From Sphingomonas jatrophae (GTDB lineage: Bacteria > Pseudomonadota > Alphaproteobacteria > Sphingomonadales > Sphingomonadaceae): a DNA stretch of 64,000 nucleotides. Numbering within the stretch: the first letter of the stretch is position 1; every line of letters starts with the position of its first letter. A program made the position numbers and the translations under genes. The notes under the pieces were generated by a model. It did no database searches and was not told the DNA's origin. It saw only the letters and a list, made by a program, of their open reading frames with translations. Location: assembly GCF_900113315.1 (NCBI RefSeq), contig NZ_FOZG01000001.1, positions 1,860,001-1,924,000 of the forward strand. The letters are read 5' to 3'. This document shows positions 24,425 to 33,178 of this stretch, one piece after another.

Positions 24425-25116
24425 GCGCGAGCCGCGGCATGGTGCGGGCGGCAACGGCGGCAGCCGCCGCCAGCGAGGCGCCGTCGCGCCGCGCCAGCAA
24501 CAAGGCGCGCACCACCGCCGCGATCCTTGACGCCGCGCGCGCCTGCATCGCCGAGGGTGGCGTGCAGGCGATGACGATGGACCAGGTGGCGGCGCGCGCG
24601 CCCGTCTCCCGCGCCACCCTGTTCAACTATTTCGCGGGCAAGGCGGAGCTGATCGACGCGCTGGTGGAAAGCAACGAGGCGGGCTTCTTCGTTGCGGTGC
24701 AGACGTGGCGGGCGGCGGAAGGCCTGTCGATCGGTGAGCGGCTGACCGGCCTGTTCGCCGCCACCGGTCGCTATCTGCGCCGCGCGACGCCGATCCAGCG
24801 CGAACTGCTCGGCATTTCGTGGCTGGCGTGGAACGACCTGGTGAGCGTGCCACGCGTCGCCCGCGTGCTCGCCACCTTCGCCGGCCTGCTGGCGGATGCG
24901 CGCGACCGGGGCGAGATCGCGCCCGACATCGACATGGCGGCGGCGGGCGAGATCGTCTGCAACAGCTTCCTCGGGGTGATCCATGCGTGGCGGATGGATG
25001 CGGCCTATCCCGTGGCCGACCGGCTGGACGGCGCCGCCCGGCTGCTCGCCGTCATGCTCCAGCCGGACCGGCCGGCACCGGCAATCCCGCCCCGCATAAA
25101 AATACCTGGACTGTAG
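24421..25116 (+). CDS. TetR-family transcriptional regulator
   Basis: Repressor of 231 residues. The HTH reads TTAAILDAARACIAEGGVQA, then MTMDQVAARAPVSRATLFNY and FAGKAELIDALV. The ATG overlaps the marR stop (ATGA), so the two regulators are co-translated. A palindrome overlapping its own stop codon lies just upstream of the acyl-CoA ligase operon at 25159, so this protein may control both the efflux region and the large catabolic operon. The ligand could be an acyl-CoA, as in other TetR catabolic repressors; not shown. Confidence 0.85.
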   Translation: MSASRGMVRAATAAAAASEAPSRRASNKARTTAAILDAARACIAEGGVQAMTMDQVAARAPVSRATLFNYFAGKAELIDALVESNEAGFFVAVQTWRAAEGLSIGERLTGLFAATGRYLRRATPIQRELLGISWLAWNDLVSVPRVARVLATFAGLLADARDRGEIAPDIDMAAAGEIVCNSFLGVIHAWRMDAAYPVADRLDGAARLLAVMLQPDRPAPAIPPRIKIPGL

Positions 25117-25120
25117 TCCA
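25107..25120. promoter_or_regulatory. Palindromic operator candidate before the catabolic operon
   Basis: TGGACTGTAGTCCA has perfect 6-bp arms around a 2-base centre, overlapping the tetR stop codon and lying 38 bp before the start of the acyl-CoA ligase gene. Size and symmetry fit a TetR-family site. Confidence 0.5.
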
Positions 25121-25158
25121 ACAATGCGCCAGTCTCCGGCAAAAGCTCGGGAGTGGCT

Positions 25159-26802
25159 GTGGCGGAGAGGGACAGTGCGGTGGTGGACGCGCTCACCCGT
25201 GTGGGTGCGCCGTTCGAACTGACCGATATCGTGGTCGGCGGCGTGCCCATGCGCGGCATGCGCCGGGCCGAGGCGGGGCTGGCCAGCCTGTTCGACAGCT
25301 TCGACCGCTTCGCCGACCGTCCGTTCGTGGTGGCGGACGATCTGCGGCTGAGCTTCGCCGAGGTCGCGAGTGCCGCGGCGCGGCTGGCGGGGGTGCTGGT
25401 GGAGCGCGGCGTGCGGCCGGGCGACCGGGTGGCGCTGGCAGGCGCCAATTCGGCGGCCTGGATGATCGGCTTCGTCGCGACGGTCGCGGCGGGCGCGATC
25501 CCTGCGCTGGTCAACAGCCGCGGCACGGCCGCCGACATGGCGCACGCCATCGCGCTGGTCGAGGCGAAGCTGGTGCTGGCCGATGCGAAGCGCGCGACGA
25601 TGCTGGCGCCGTTCGGCTTCGATTGCCTCGTCCCCGAAATCGATGTCTCGCCCGGTGCGCCGCCGCTGCCTCGGCCGGGTGCGGCGCCGGGCGATCCGGC
25701 CATGATCCTGTTCACCTCGGGCACCACCGGCCGGGCCAAGGGCGCGACGCTCAGCCACCGCGCGGCGCTGACCGGGCTGCTGCTGGCGCAGATGGCGGGG
25801 GCGATGATCGCCATCCGCATGTTCGGCGCCGACGCGCTGACCATGCCGCGGCCGCAGCAGGCGACGCTGATGGCCTTCCCGCTGTTCCACGTCAGCGGTT
25901 GCCACGCGACTTTCCTGTCGGCGCTCGCCTCCGGCAACCGGCTGGTGATGGCGCCCAAGTGGGAGCCGGATGCGATCGTCCGGCTGATCGAGCGCGAGGG
26001 CGTGACCGCGGTGTCGGGATCGCCGGCGATGATCTGGGACCTGATCGCCGCCAAGGAGCGGGCGGGCGCGACGCTGGAGACGCTCACCTCCGTGTCCACG
26101 GGCGGGCAGGCACAGCCGGTCAACCTGCTCGACGCGGTGGTCGCCGCCTTCCCGCGCGCCATCGTCGGCACCGGCTTCGGCGCGACGGAGACGGCGGGCG
26201 CGATCGCGATGCATACCGGCAGCGACTATCTCGCCAATCCGCGCGCTGCCGGGCGCGTGCTGCCGCTGGCCGAGGTGCGCATCCGCGATGCGGAGGGGCG
26301 CGACCTGCCGGTGGGGGAGGCGGGCGAGATCGTCGTACGCGGGCCGATGGTGACGAGCGGCTACTGGAACGACCGCCCGGCGAGCGACCGGGCGCTGAAG
26401 GACGGCTGGCTGCGCACCGGCGATGTCGGCGCGCTGGACGCGGCGGGCAACCTCACCATCCTCGACCGGCTGACCGACATGGTCATCTCCGGCGGCGAGA
26501 ACATCTATTGCGCCGAGGTGGAGGCGGCGATCCAGCAGAATCCCGGCATCGTCGAGGCGGCGGCCTATGGCGTGCCTGACGAGCGGCTGGGCGAGCGGCT
26601 GGTGGCGGTGGTGCGCGGGCAGGGGCCGGTCGATCTCGACGCGCTGGCGGCGCATCTGCGCGGGACGCTCGCCGATTATCGCCGCCCGACCGAGATCCGC
26701 GTGACGCAAGAGGGCCTGCCGAGGAACGTCTTGGGCAAGGTGGACAAGCGCGCGCTTCGCGCCGCGCACGAACAGGGGGAGGGCGCCGATGCGGCCGCGT
26801 GA
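25159..26802 (+). CDS. Acyl-CoA synthetase (class I adenylate-forming)
   Basis: ATP-dependent acid:CoA ligase of about 547 residues. The P-loop-like motif MILFTSGTTGRAKGATLSH is near residue 190, FGATETAGAI corresponds to motif A5, WLRTGDVGALD to A7, and the C-terminal Lys motif is GLPRNVLGKVDKR. It would form the CoA thioester that feeds the dehydrogenases downstream. Two GTG starts are possible; the one at 25159 has GGGAG five bases before. First gene of a coupled series; its 3' end overlaps the next gene by 14 bp. Substrate likely a bulky carboxylic acid. Confidence 0.92.
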   Translation: MAERDSAVVDALTRVGAPFELTDIVVGGVPMRGMRRAEAGLASLFDSFDRFADRPFVVADDLRLSFAEVASAAARLAGVLVERGVRPGDRVALAGANSAAWMIGFVATVAAGAIPALVNSRGTAADMAHAIALVEAKLVLADAKRATMLAPFGFDCLVPEIDVSPGAPPLPRPGAAPGDPAMILFTSGTTGRAKGATLSHRAALTGLLLAQMAGAMIAIRMFGADALTMPRPQQATLMAFPLFHVSGCHATFLSALASGNRLVMAPKWEPDAIVRLIEREGVTAVSGSPAMIWDLIAAKERAGATLETLTSVSTGGQAQPVNLLDAVVAAFPRAIVGTGFGATETAGAIAMHTGSDYLANPRAAGRVLPLAEVRIRDAEGRDLPVGEAGEIVVRGPMVTSGYWNDRPASDRALKDGWLRTGDVGALDAAGNLTILDRLTDMVISGGENIYCAEVEAAIQQNPGIVEAAAYGVPDERLGERLVAVVRGQGPVDLDALAAHLRGTLADYRRPTEIRVTQEGLPRNVLGKVDKRALRAAHEQGEGADAAA

Positions 26803-27658
26803 CATCAAGGTGATTGATATGATGCTGGGCGTGCCCATGCGCGAGGATCGATCGGACTGGTTCAACTTCTTCAAGCCGCTGCTGCGCGACCAGCAAAGCC
26901 TGTCGCAATTCGCGATGCCGGCGCAGTATATGTTCAAGAACATTCCGACCGCCGAGGGCGTGGACGACCTGCCCGGCTGGACGGTGAGCGAGATGGATCG
27001 CTTCGGCATCGATCAGGCGCTGATCGGTTACAATGAAGGATCGCCGCTGAACGACATCGTGCGGGATCGCTTCGCCGACCGGTTCATCTTCGACATGCCG
27101 GTCGATCCGAATGGCGGCGTCGACGTGGTGCGCGCGATCCGCCGGGCGCATGCGGAAGTCGGCATCAAGGCGATCAGCGTGTTCCCGTGCGGCTGCGTGC
27201 CGCAGGTGCCGATCAACGACAAGCGGATGTGGCCGATCTACACGCTCGCCTGCGAGCTGGACATTGCCGTGCTGGTCAATGTCGGCGTGCCGGGGCCGCG
27301 CGTGCCGATGGCGCCGCAGCATGTAGAGCTGATCGACGAGGTCTGCTGGTTCTTCCCCGAACTGCGCTTCATCATGCGCCACGGCGCGGAGCCGTGGGAG
27401 GCTCTCGCCGTCAAGCTGATGCTGAAATATCCGAACCTCTATTATTCGACGAGCGCCTTCGCGCCGAAACATTATCCCAAGGCGATCATCGACTATGCCA
27501 ATAGCCGCGGCGCCGACAAGATCATCTATGCCGGCTACTTCCCGATGGGGCTGAGCCTGGAGCGGATCTTCACCGATCTCGATTCCGTGCCGTTCAAGCC
27601 CGAGGTCTGGCCCAAATTCCTGCGCGACAATGCCCGCCGCGCGCTGAAGCTCGATTGA
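26789..27658 (+). CDS. Amidohydrolase-2-like protein with a degenerate metal site
   Basis: TIM-barrel protein of 289 residues resembling the ACMSD/amidohydrolase-2 family: the opening VIDMMLGVP, WTVSEMDRFGIDQALIG, IKAISVFPCG, RFIMRHGAEPWEA and YAGYFPMG. The usual HxH after the first strand is replaced by Met-Met, and the usual Gly-Ser/Thr-Asp-Tyr-Pro metal motif by Ala-Gly-Tyr-Phe-Pro, so the metal site seems lost apart from the His of RHGAE. It may be a metal-free hydratase or decarboxylase, or a binding protein. Coupled to the ligase upstream (14-bp overlap). Confidence 0.8.
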   Translation: MRPRDIKVIDMMLGVPMREDRSDWFNFFKPLLRDQQSLSQFAMPAQYMFKNIPTAEGVDDLPGWTVSEMDRFGIDQALIGYNEGSPLNDIVRDRFADRFIFDMPVDPNGGVDVVRAIRRAHAEVGIKAISVFPCGCVPQVPINDKRMWPIYTLACELDIAVLVNVGVPGPRVPMAPQHVELIDEVCWFFPELRFIMRHGAEPWEALAVKLMLKYPNLYYSTSAFAPKHYPKAIIDYANSRGADKIIYAGYFPMGLSLERIFTDLDSVPFKPEVWPKFLRDNARRALKLD

Positions 27659-27671
27659 AGGACGCGAAGCG

Positions 27672-28787
27672 ATGACCGACATCGATCCCAAGCTGGCCGC
27701 CGCCACCGATGCGCGCACCGCGCCCGTCGCCGTGTGGAAGGTGCTGTCCGAACTGAAGGGCGATGCGCTGAAGGACTGGCGTGTCGCCGAGGTGCACAAC
27801 CGTCCGAGCGCGGAGGAGCGTGGCATCGACCTGCCGTTCCCGCTCGGCTGGTTCGCGCTCGGCTATTCGGACGAGCTAAAGGTGGGCGAGGCGGTGCCGC
27901 TCCGCTACTTCGGGCGCGAGCTGGTGATGTGGCGCGGCGAGGACGGGAAGCCCCGCGTGCTCGATGCCTATTGCCGCCATCTCGGCGCGCATCTCGGCTA
28001 TGGCGGGCGCGTGTCGGGCAATCTGATCGAATGCCCGTTCCATGCCTGGCGCTATGACGGCGAGGGCGTGGTGCGCGAAATCCCCTATTCCTCGTCCATC
28101 CCGCCGCAGGTGAAGCGCCCCTGCGCGCACCAGTGGGTGGTGGAGGAGGCGAACGGCTTCATCTGGACCTGGTATCACCCGCATGGCGAGGCGCCGCGCT
28201 GGGAGCTGGACCATTATCCGGAAGCGAGCGACCCCGCCTGGACCGACTATCAGCGCCACGAATGGTTCGTCTACGGGCCGCTCCAGTCGATGGCGGAGAA
28301 CGGCGTCGACAATGCGCACTTCCAGTTCGTCCACGGCACGGCGGGCTTCCCCGATGCCGAGATCAAGTGGGACGGGCAGCGCCGATCGGGCATCGTCAGC
28401 GCCAAGATGGGCACGCCCGCGGGCGAGGTGGACGGGCGCATCGTCAACGGCCAGAACGGGCCGGGCCAGGCCTATACGCGGTTCGAGGGCATTTCGGAGA
28501 CGTTGCTGGTCGCCGCGATCACGCCGATCGACAAGGATCGCGTCCATGCCCGCTTCGCCTTCACCCAGCCGCGCACGCAGGCGGAAGGGCCGGGGGCGGG
28601 CCTTGCCCGCGCGCTGATCCGCGACATCTGCAAGCAGTTCGATCAGGACAAGGTGATCTGGGACCGGCAGGCCTATCTGCACGATGCGATCATCTGCGCG
28701 GGCGATGGGCCGATCATGAAGTATCGCCGCTACTATCAGCAATTCTACGCCGAACAGTCTCCGTCGCCCGCGCGTGCGGCCGGCTGA
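27672..28787 (+). CDS. Rieske oxygenase large subunit, KshA-like
   Basis: Non-heme iron oxygenase of 371 residues. The Rieske [2Fe-2S] ligands are in CRHLGAHLG (CxH) and ECPFHAW (CxxH), near residues 100-125. The mononuclear iron ligands fit ENGVDNAHFQFVHG (Asp, His, His). The arrangement resembles 3-ketosteroid 9-alpha-hydroxylase and related terpenoid hydroxylases, which need a separate reductase; none is encoded nearby. It lies 13 bp after the amidohydrolase gene and its stop overlaps the next start (TGATG). Likely hydroxylates a polycyclic CoA ester or ketone; inference. Confidence 0.88.
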   Translation: MTDIDPKLAAATDARTAPVAVWKVLSELKGDALKDWRVAEVHNRPSAEERGIDLPFPLGWFALGYSDELKVGEAVPLRYFGRELVMWRGEDGKPRVLDAYCRHLGAHLGYGGRVSGNLIECPFHAWRYDGEGVVREIPYSSSIPPQVKRPCAHQWVVEEANGFIWTWYHPHGEAPRWELDHYPEASDPAWTDYQRHEWFVYGPLQSMAENGVDNAHFQFVHGTAGFPDAEIKWDGQRRSGIVSAKMGTPAGEVDGRIVNGQNGPGQAYTRFEGISETLLVAAITPIDKDRVHARFAFTQPRTQAEGPGAGLARALIRDICKQFDQDKVIWDRQAYLHDAIICAGDGPIMKYRRYYQQFYAEQSPSPARAAG

Positions 28788-29833
28788 TGCAGTTCGCCGA
28801 AACGTCCGAACAGACCCTCGTCGCCGAGACCGCGCGGGGCCTGTTCGCCGACTTCGCCGCCACGCTGCGCGAGACCATCGCCGGCGCTGACGGCTTCGAT
28901 CGCGCGGAGTGGATGCGCGCGGTGGGCGAGATGGGCTTTGGCGGCATCGCCGTGCCCGAGGCGCTGGGCGGCGCGGGGCTGGGCCCGGTCGAGCTGGCGC
29001 TGGTCGCGATCGAGAGCGGCACCGCGCTGTGGCCGTCGCCCTTCGTGCCGAGCATCGCCACCGCCATCCCGCTGCTGATCGCCACCGGGCTGACCGAGGC
29101 TGTGCCCGCACTTGCCTCGGGCGAGCGGATCGCGACGATCCTGTTTGCGGGCGACGCGGCCTTCACGCGCGAGGGCGACGGCTGGCGCGTGCAGGTCGAG
29201 GGGCTGGCGCCGTTCGGACAGGCCGCCGATCTGCTGCTGGTGGTCGGCGCGACCCGGCTGGCGGTGGTGAGCACCTTCGGAGCGGAGCCGCGCCTGTCGC
29301 TCGATCTCACCCGCCCGCTTGCGGCGGTGAGCGTGGACGGCATGGCGGATGCGGCGGTTGCGGATGCAGGCCCGGCCATCGCCGACGCGCTCGACCGCGC
29401 GCGCGTCATGCTGGCGGCGGAATGCCTGGGCGCGGCGGAAGCGGCGCTGGCGCGGACGGTGGATTATGCCAAGCAGCGCGTGCAGTTCGGCCGCGCCATC
29501 GGCAGCTTTCAGGCGCTGAAGCACCGCATGGCCGACATGATGATCGCGACGGAGGCGGCGCGCTCCGCCGTGCTCTATGCCGCGACGGCGGCGGCGGAGG
29601 GGGATGCCGGCTTTGCCGAGGCCGCCGCCATTGCCCACTTCACCGCGATCGAGACGCTGCAACACTGCGCGCGCGACCAGATCCAGCTGCATGGCGGCAT
29701 CGGCTTTACCTGGGAGCATGACGCGCATCTGTTCTTCCGCCGCGCGCAAGGGGCGGCGACGCTGCTCGGCACGCCGGCCGCCTCGCGCGCCCGGCTCGCG
29801 CGGCTGATCGGCCTTGATGTGGAGGCGGCCTGA
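28787..29833 (+). CDS. Acyl-CoA dehydrogenase, short FadE28-like subunit
   Basis: FAD-dependent dehydrogenase of 348 residues, shorter than the usual 380-400. Family features: GEMGFGGIAVPEALGGAGLG near residue 45, the FAD segment YAKQRVQFGRAIGSFQALKH, and IQLHGGIGFTWEHDAHLFFR. In mycobacterial and proteobacterial steroid clusters such short proteins pair with a longer partner to make an alpha2-beta2 enzyme, each contributing part of the site. The neighbour downstream is the longer type, so a heteromer is likely. Start overlaps the Rieske stop. Confidence 0.88.
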   Translation: MQFAETSEQTLVAETARGLFADFAATLRETIAGADGFDRAEWMRAVGEMGFGGIAVPEALGGAGLGPVELALVAIESGTALWPSPFVPSIATAIPLLIATGLTEAVPALASGERIATILFAGDAAFTREGDGWRVQVEGLAPFGQAADLLLVVGATRLAVVSTFGAEPRLSLDLTRPLAAVSVDGMADAAVADAGPAIADALDRARVMLAAECLGAAEAALARTVDYAKQRVQFGRAIGSFQALKHRMADMMIATEAARSAVLYAATAAAEGDAGFAEAAAIAHFTAIETLQHCARDQIQLHGGIGFTWEHDAHLFFRRAQGAATLLGTPAASRARLARLIGLDVEAA

Positions 29834-29834
29834 C

Positions 29835-30998
29835 ATGCGGCTCGGATTCACCCCCGAACAGGAACGCTTCCGCGCCGAGGTGGCGGACTGGCTGGAGACG
29901 CAGCTGTCCGGCCGCTTCAAGCCCTTGCGCAACCTCAAGAGCCAGAGCGCCATGCCCGAGGAGCGGCGCGACTGGGAGCGCGCCATGGCGGCGGACGGGT
30001 GGAGCGTGATCGGCTGGCCGAAGGCCTATGGCGGCCGCGACGCGAGCTTGGCCGAACAGGTCATCTTTGCCGAGGAATATGCCCGCGCGGGGGCGCCGGG
30101 GCGGATGAGCCATATCGGCGTCGAGCTGCTCGGCCCCACGCTGATCGCCTTTGCCAGCGAGGAGCAGAAGGCGCGCTTCCTGCCCGGCATCGCATCGGGC
30201 GATGATTATTGGGCGCAGGGCTATTCGGAGCCCAATGCCGGATCGGACCTCGGGAGCCTGCGCACCCGTGCGGTGCTGGACGGCGACGAATGGGTGATCG
30301 ACGGCCAGAAGATCTGGACCTCGCTCGCCCGCCATGCCGACTGGATTTTCGTGCTGGCACGGACGGAGCCCGGCAGCCGCGGATCGAAGGGCCTGTCCTT
30401 CCTGCTGGTGCCCCTGAAACAGCCCGGCATCACGCTGCGCCCGATCCGCCAGATGAACGGCGAGGCGGAGTTCAACGAAACCTTCTTCGATGGCGCGCGG
30501 ACGGCCAAAGAGAATGTCGTCGGCGGCGTCGGCAATGGCTGGGCGGTGGCTATGGGGCTGCTGGCGACAGAGCGCGGCGTCTCCACGCTCGGCCAGCAGA
30601 TGGGCTTCATCGCCGATTATGATGCAATCGTCGCTGCGGCACGAGCGAATGGCGCGATCGATGATCCGGCGATCCGCGACCGGCTGGCGCGTGCCTATGC
30701 AGGGCTGAAGATCATGCGTGCCACCGCGCTGCGCATCCTCTCGGCCGAGCAACTGCCGCGCGCGGCGCTGACGCAGAAGGTGCATTGGGCGAGCTGGTAT
30801 CGCGATCTCGGCGAATTGGCGATGGACGTGGCCGGCCAGACAGGCGAAGTTGCGCTGCCGGGCGCGGAGACGATGCCGCGCATGGCGGACCTGTTCCTCT
30901 CCACCCGCGCCGCGACCATCTATGGCGGGACCAACCAGATCCAGCGCAACATCATCGCCGAGCGTGCCCTCGGCCTTCCGCGCGAGCCCAAGGGGTAA
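29835..30998 (+). CDS. Acyl-CoA dehydrogenase, long FadE29-like subunit
   Basis: Acyl-CoA dehydrogenase of 387 residues with the family landmarks WPKAYGGRDASLAEQVIFAE, GYSEPNAGSDLGSLRTRAVL, DGQKIWTS and the C-terminal YGGTNQIQRNIIAERALGLP. It follows the short subunit by one base and has GGAGG upstream of ATG 29835, so the pair is surely co-expressed. It would oxidise the CoA thioester made by the ligase at 25159 and pass electrons to ETF. The second such pair lies at 41727 and 43845, suggesting two desaturation steps or two substrates. Confidence 0.9.
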   Translation: MRLGFTPEQERFRAEVADWLETQLSGRFKPLRNLKSQSAMPEERRDWERAMAADGWSVIGWPKAYGGRDASLAEQVIFAEEYARAGAPGRMSHIGVELLGPTLIAFASEEQKARFLPGIASGDDYWAQGYSEPNAGSDLGSLRTRAVLDGDEWVIDGQKIWTSLARHADWIFVLARTEPGSRGSKGLSFLLVPLKQPGITLRPIRQMNGEAEFNETFFDGARTAKENVVGGVGNGWAVAMGLLATERGVSTLGQQMGFIADYDAIVAAARANGAIDDPAIRDRLARAYAGLKIMRATALRILSAEQLPRAALTQKVHWASWYRDLGELAMDVAGQTGEVALPGAETMPRMADLFLSTRAATIYGGTNQIQRNIIAERALGLPREPKG

Positions 30999-31003
30999 AG
31001 ACG

Positions 31004-31510
31004 ATGTTCGGACCCATCGACCAGATCGGCCATGTGGTGGAGGATCTCGACGCCGCGGTGGCGGCGCGGCTGGCGTTGGGCATCGGGCCGTGGACGGTCT
31101 TTCGCGGCACGACCCTGCATGGCCGGCACCGGGGTGAGGAGACGATCGTCACGATCGACGTCGCGCTCGGCTATCAGGGCTCGGTCCAAGTCGAGCTCAT
31201 CCAGGAGATGACCGGCACGCCGTCGCCTTATGCGGGCGCACGCGGCCCTCATCACCTCGCCTGGCTGGTCGACGATCTCGACGCGGCCGTTGCGCAGGCA
31301 AGCGCGCGCGGGCTGGTGCCCGTGTTCGAGGCGGGGAATGCCGCGGTACGCGTCGCCTATCTCGAGCATCCGGCCGATCCGGGCAGCTATTACGAACTGA
31401 TCGAGGGCGAGGGGATGCGGGCGATGGTCGATGCCGGGATCGTGGCGGCGGCGACGTGGGACGGCAGCGACCCGATCCACGAGATCGACATGCGCGGGCC
31501 CGCCGCATGA
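31004..31510 (+). CDS. VOC-family protein (glyoxalase_4 type)
   Basis: Protein of 168 residues with a VOC fold: IDQIGHVVEDLDAAVAARLA at the start, with the first metal His, then GTPSPYAGARGPHHLAWLVD with the second, and DPGSYYELIEGEGMR with the acidic ligand. This subgroup includes methylmalonyl-CoA epimerase-like enzymes and small-molecule lyases. It sits 5 bp after the dehydrogenase and overlaps the GMC oxidoreductase by 4 bp. An epimerase acting on a branched acyl-CoA would fit the operon but is not shown. Confidence 0.82.
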   Translation: MFGPIDQIGHVVEDLDAAVAARLALGIGPWTVFRGTTLHGRHRGEETIVTIDVALGYQGSVQVELIQEMTGTPSPYAGARGPHHLAWLVDDLDAAVAQASARGLVPVFEAGNAAVRVAYLEHPADPGSYYELIEGEGMRAMVDAGIVAAATWDGSDPIHEIDMRGPAA

Positions 31511-33123
31511 GCGCGCTGCCCGATCGCGCCGATTACGTCATCATCGGTGCAGGCTCCGCCGGCTGCGTGCTGGCCAACCGACTGAGCGCGGATCCGAAGA
31601 ACCGCGTCGTCGTGCTGGAGGCGGGCGGCCAGAATGCGCATCTGCTGGCGACGATGCCGGCGGGAATGGCAACGCTGATGCGCGGGCCCAACCAGAGCAA
31701 CTGGGCGTTCGAGAGCGAGCCTGTCGAGGCGTTGGGCGGGCGGCGCATGTTCGTGCCGCGCGGCAAGGGCTGGGGCGGCTCCTCCTCGATCAACGGCATG
31801 CTCTACGTCCGCGGCAACCGCGCGGATTACGACCAGTGGCGCCAGATGGGCCTTGCCGGCTGGAGCTATGACGACGTGCTGCCGCTGTTCCGGCGCATGG
31901 AGAATTTCGGCGGCGAGGCCAATGAATGGCACGGGACGGAGGGCGAGCTGCCCGTCCGCTACGGCGAAATCCGCGATCCCATCTACCACGCCTTCATCGC
32001 CGCCGGGCGCGCGGCTGGCCACCGCGAGACGGAGGATTTCAACGGCGCCGAACAGGAGGGCGTCGGCCGCTATCAGGTGAATATCGAGGGCGGGCGGCGG
32101 GCGGGCGCGCGGCGCGCCTTCCTGCTGCCGGCGCTGAAGCGGCCCAATCTGGTCGCCGCGACCGACATCCACGTCACCCGCATCGTGGTGGAGGAGGGCC
32201 GCGCCGTCGCGGTCGAGTATGTCACCGGCAAGGATCGCACGCCCGGCCGCATCGCCGCCGACCGTGAGATCATCGTCAGTGCGGGCACGATGCAGTCGCC
32301 GCAGATCCTCGGCCTGTCCGGCATCGGCGACCCTGAGGATCTGCGCGCGCTCGGCCTGCCGGTCGTCGCTTCGCTGCCGGGCGTCGGGCGCAACCTGCAG
32401 GACCATGTCGACATCGCGGTCACCTATCGCTCGCGCCTGCCGCTCTTGTGGAGCCGCACCAAGGGCTGGCGCGCGGCGCGGATCGGCATCCAGTATCTGC
32501 TGTCGCGCGGGGGGCTGGGCGCCAGCAACTCGCTGGAGGCGGGCGGCTTCCTCAAGACGCGGCCGGAGCTGGACCGGCCCGACGTGCAGATCCAGTTCAT
32601 TCCCGGCGCCATGGTCAATCACGGGCAGAAGGGCATGCAGCCGTTTGACGGCTTCTCGATCGACATGATCGCGCTGCACCCGGAGAGCCGCGGCACGGTG
32701 CGGCTGCGCTCCGCCGATCCGTTCGCCGCGCCGGAGATCCATCCCAACCACCTCGCCACCCCCGGCGACGTGGCGACGCTGCGCGCCGCCGTCTGGCTGG
32801 CGCGCGAGATTGGCGAGCAGCCGGCGCTGGCGCCGTGGCGGATCGCGGAGGACGAGCCCGGCAAGGACGTGATCGACGACGATGCGATTGACGCCTGGCT
32901 GCGCGAGCGGGCGGCGACGATCTTCCACCCGGTCGGCACCTGCCGGATGGGCGCGGCGGACGATCCCGGCGCGGTCACCGATGCGGCCCTGCGCGTGCGC
33001 GGGGTGGCGGGGCTGCGCGTGGCCGACGCCTCCGTCATGCCGACCATCGTCACCGGCAATACCAATGCGGCATCGATGATGATCGGCGAAAAGGCGGCCG
33101 ACCTCGTGCTAGGGCGCGCCTGA
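31507..33123 (+). CDS. GMC-family FAD oxidoreductase
   Basis: Flavoprotein alcohol dehydrogenase/oxidase of 538 residues. The ADP-binding motif YVIIGAGSAGCVLANRLS is at the N-terminus, the GMC signature 1 region is GKGWGGSSSINGMLYVRGN, signature 2 is around SAGTMQSPQILGLSG, and the C-terminal catalytic His region is FHPVGTCRMG with VTGNTNAASMMIGE. It resembles choline dehydrogenase-like enzymes that oxidise primary alcohols, or bulky alcohols such as sterols and terpenols. Start ATG 31507 overlaps the VOC stop. Last gene before an araC regulator. Confidence 0.9.
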   Translation: MSALPDRADYVIIGAGSAGCVLANRLSADPKNRVVVLEAGGQNAHLLATMPAGMATLMRGPNQSNWAFESEPVEALGGRRMFVPRGKGWGGSSSINGMLYVRGNRADYDQWRQMGLAGWSYDDVLPLFRRMENFGGEANEWHGTEGELPVRYGEIRDPIYHAFIAAGRAAGHRETEDFNGAEQEGVGRYQVNIEGGRRAGARRAFLLPALKRPNLVAATDIHVTRIVVEEGRAVAVEYVTGKDRTPGRIAADREIIVSAGTMQSPQILGLSGIGDPEDLRALGLPVVASLPGVGRNLQDHVDIAVTYRSRLPLLWSRTKGWRAARIGIQYLLSRGGLGASNSLEAGGFLKTRPELDRPDVQIQFIPGAMVNHGQKGMQPFDGFSIDMIALHPESRGTVRLRSADPFAAPEIHPNHLATPGDVATLRAAVWLAREIGEQPALAPWRIAEDEPGKDVIDDDAIDAWLRERAATIFHPVGTCRMGAADDPGAVTDAALRVRGVAGLRVADASVMPTIVTGNTNAASMMIGEKAADLVLGRA

Positions 33124-33178
33124 CGCTATAGGGACGTTGGACCGGGAACACCCGGCCTCAAGCGCCGAGAGGATGAGC

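Noticed and set aside
24313-27009. 898-codon minus-strand frame
   Set aside because: Antisense to tetR and the acyl-CoA ligase; no ribosome site or domain.
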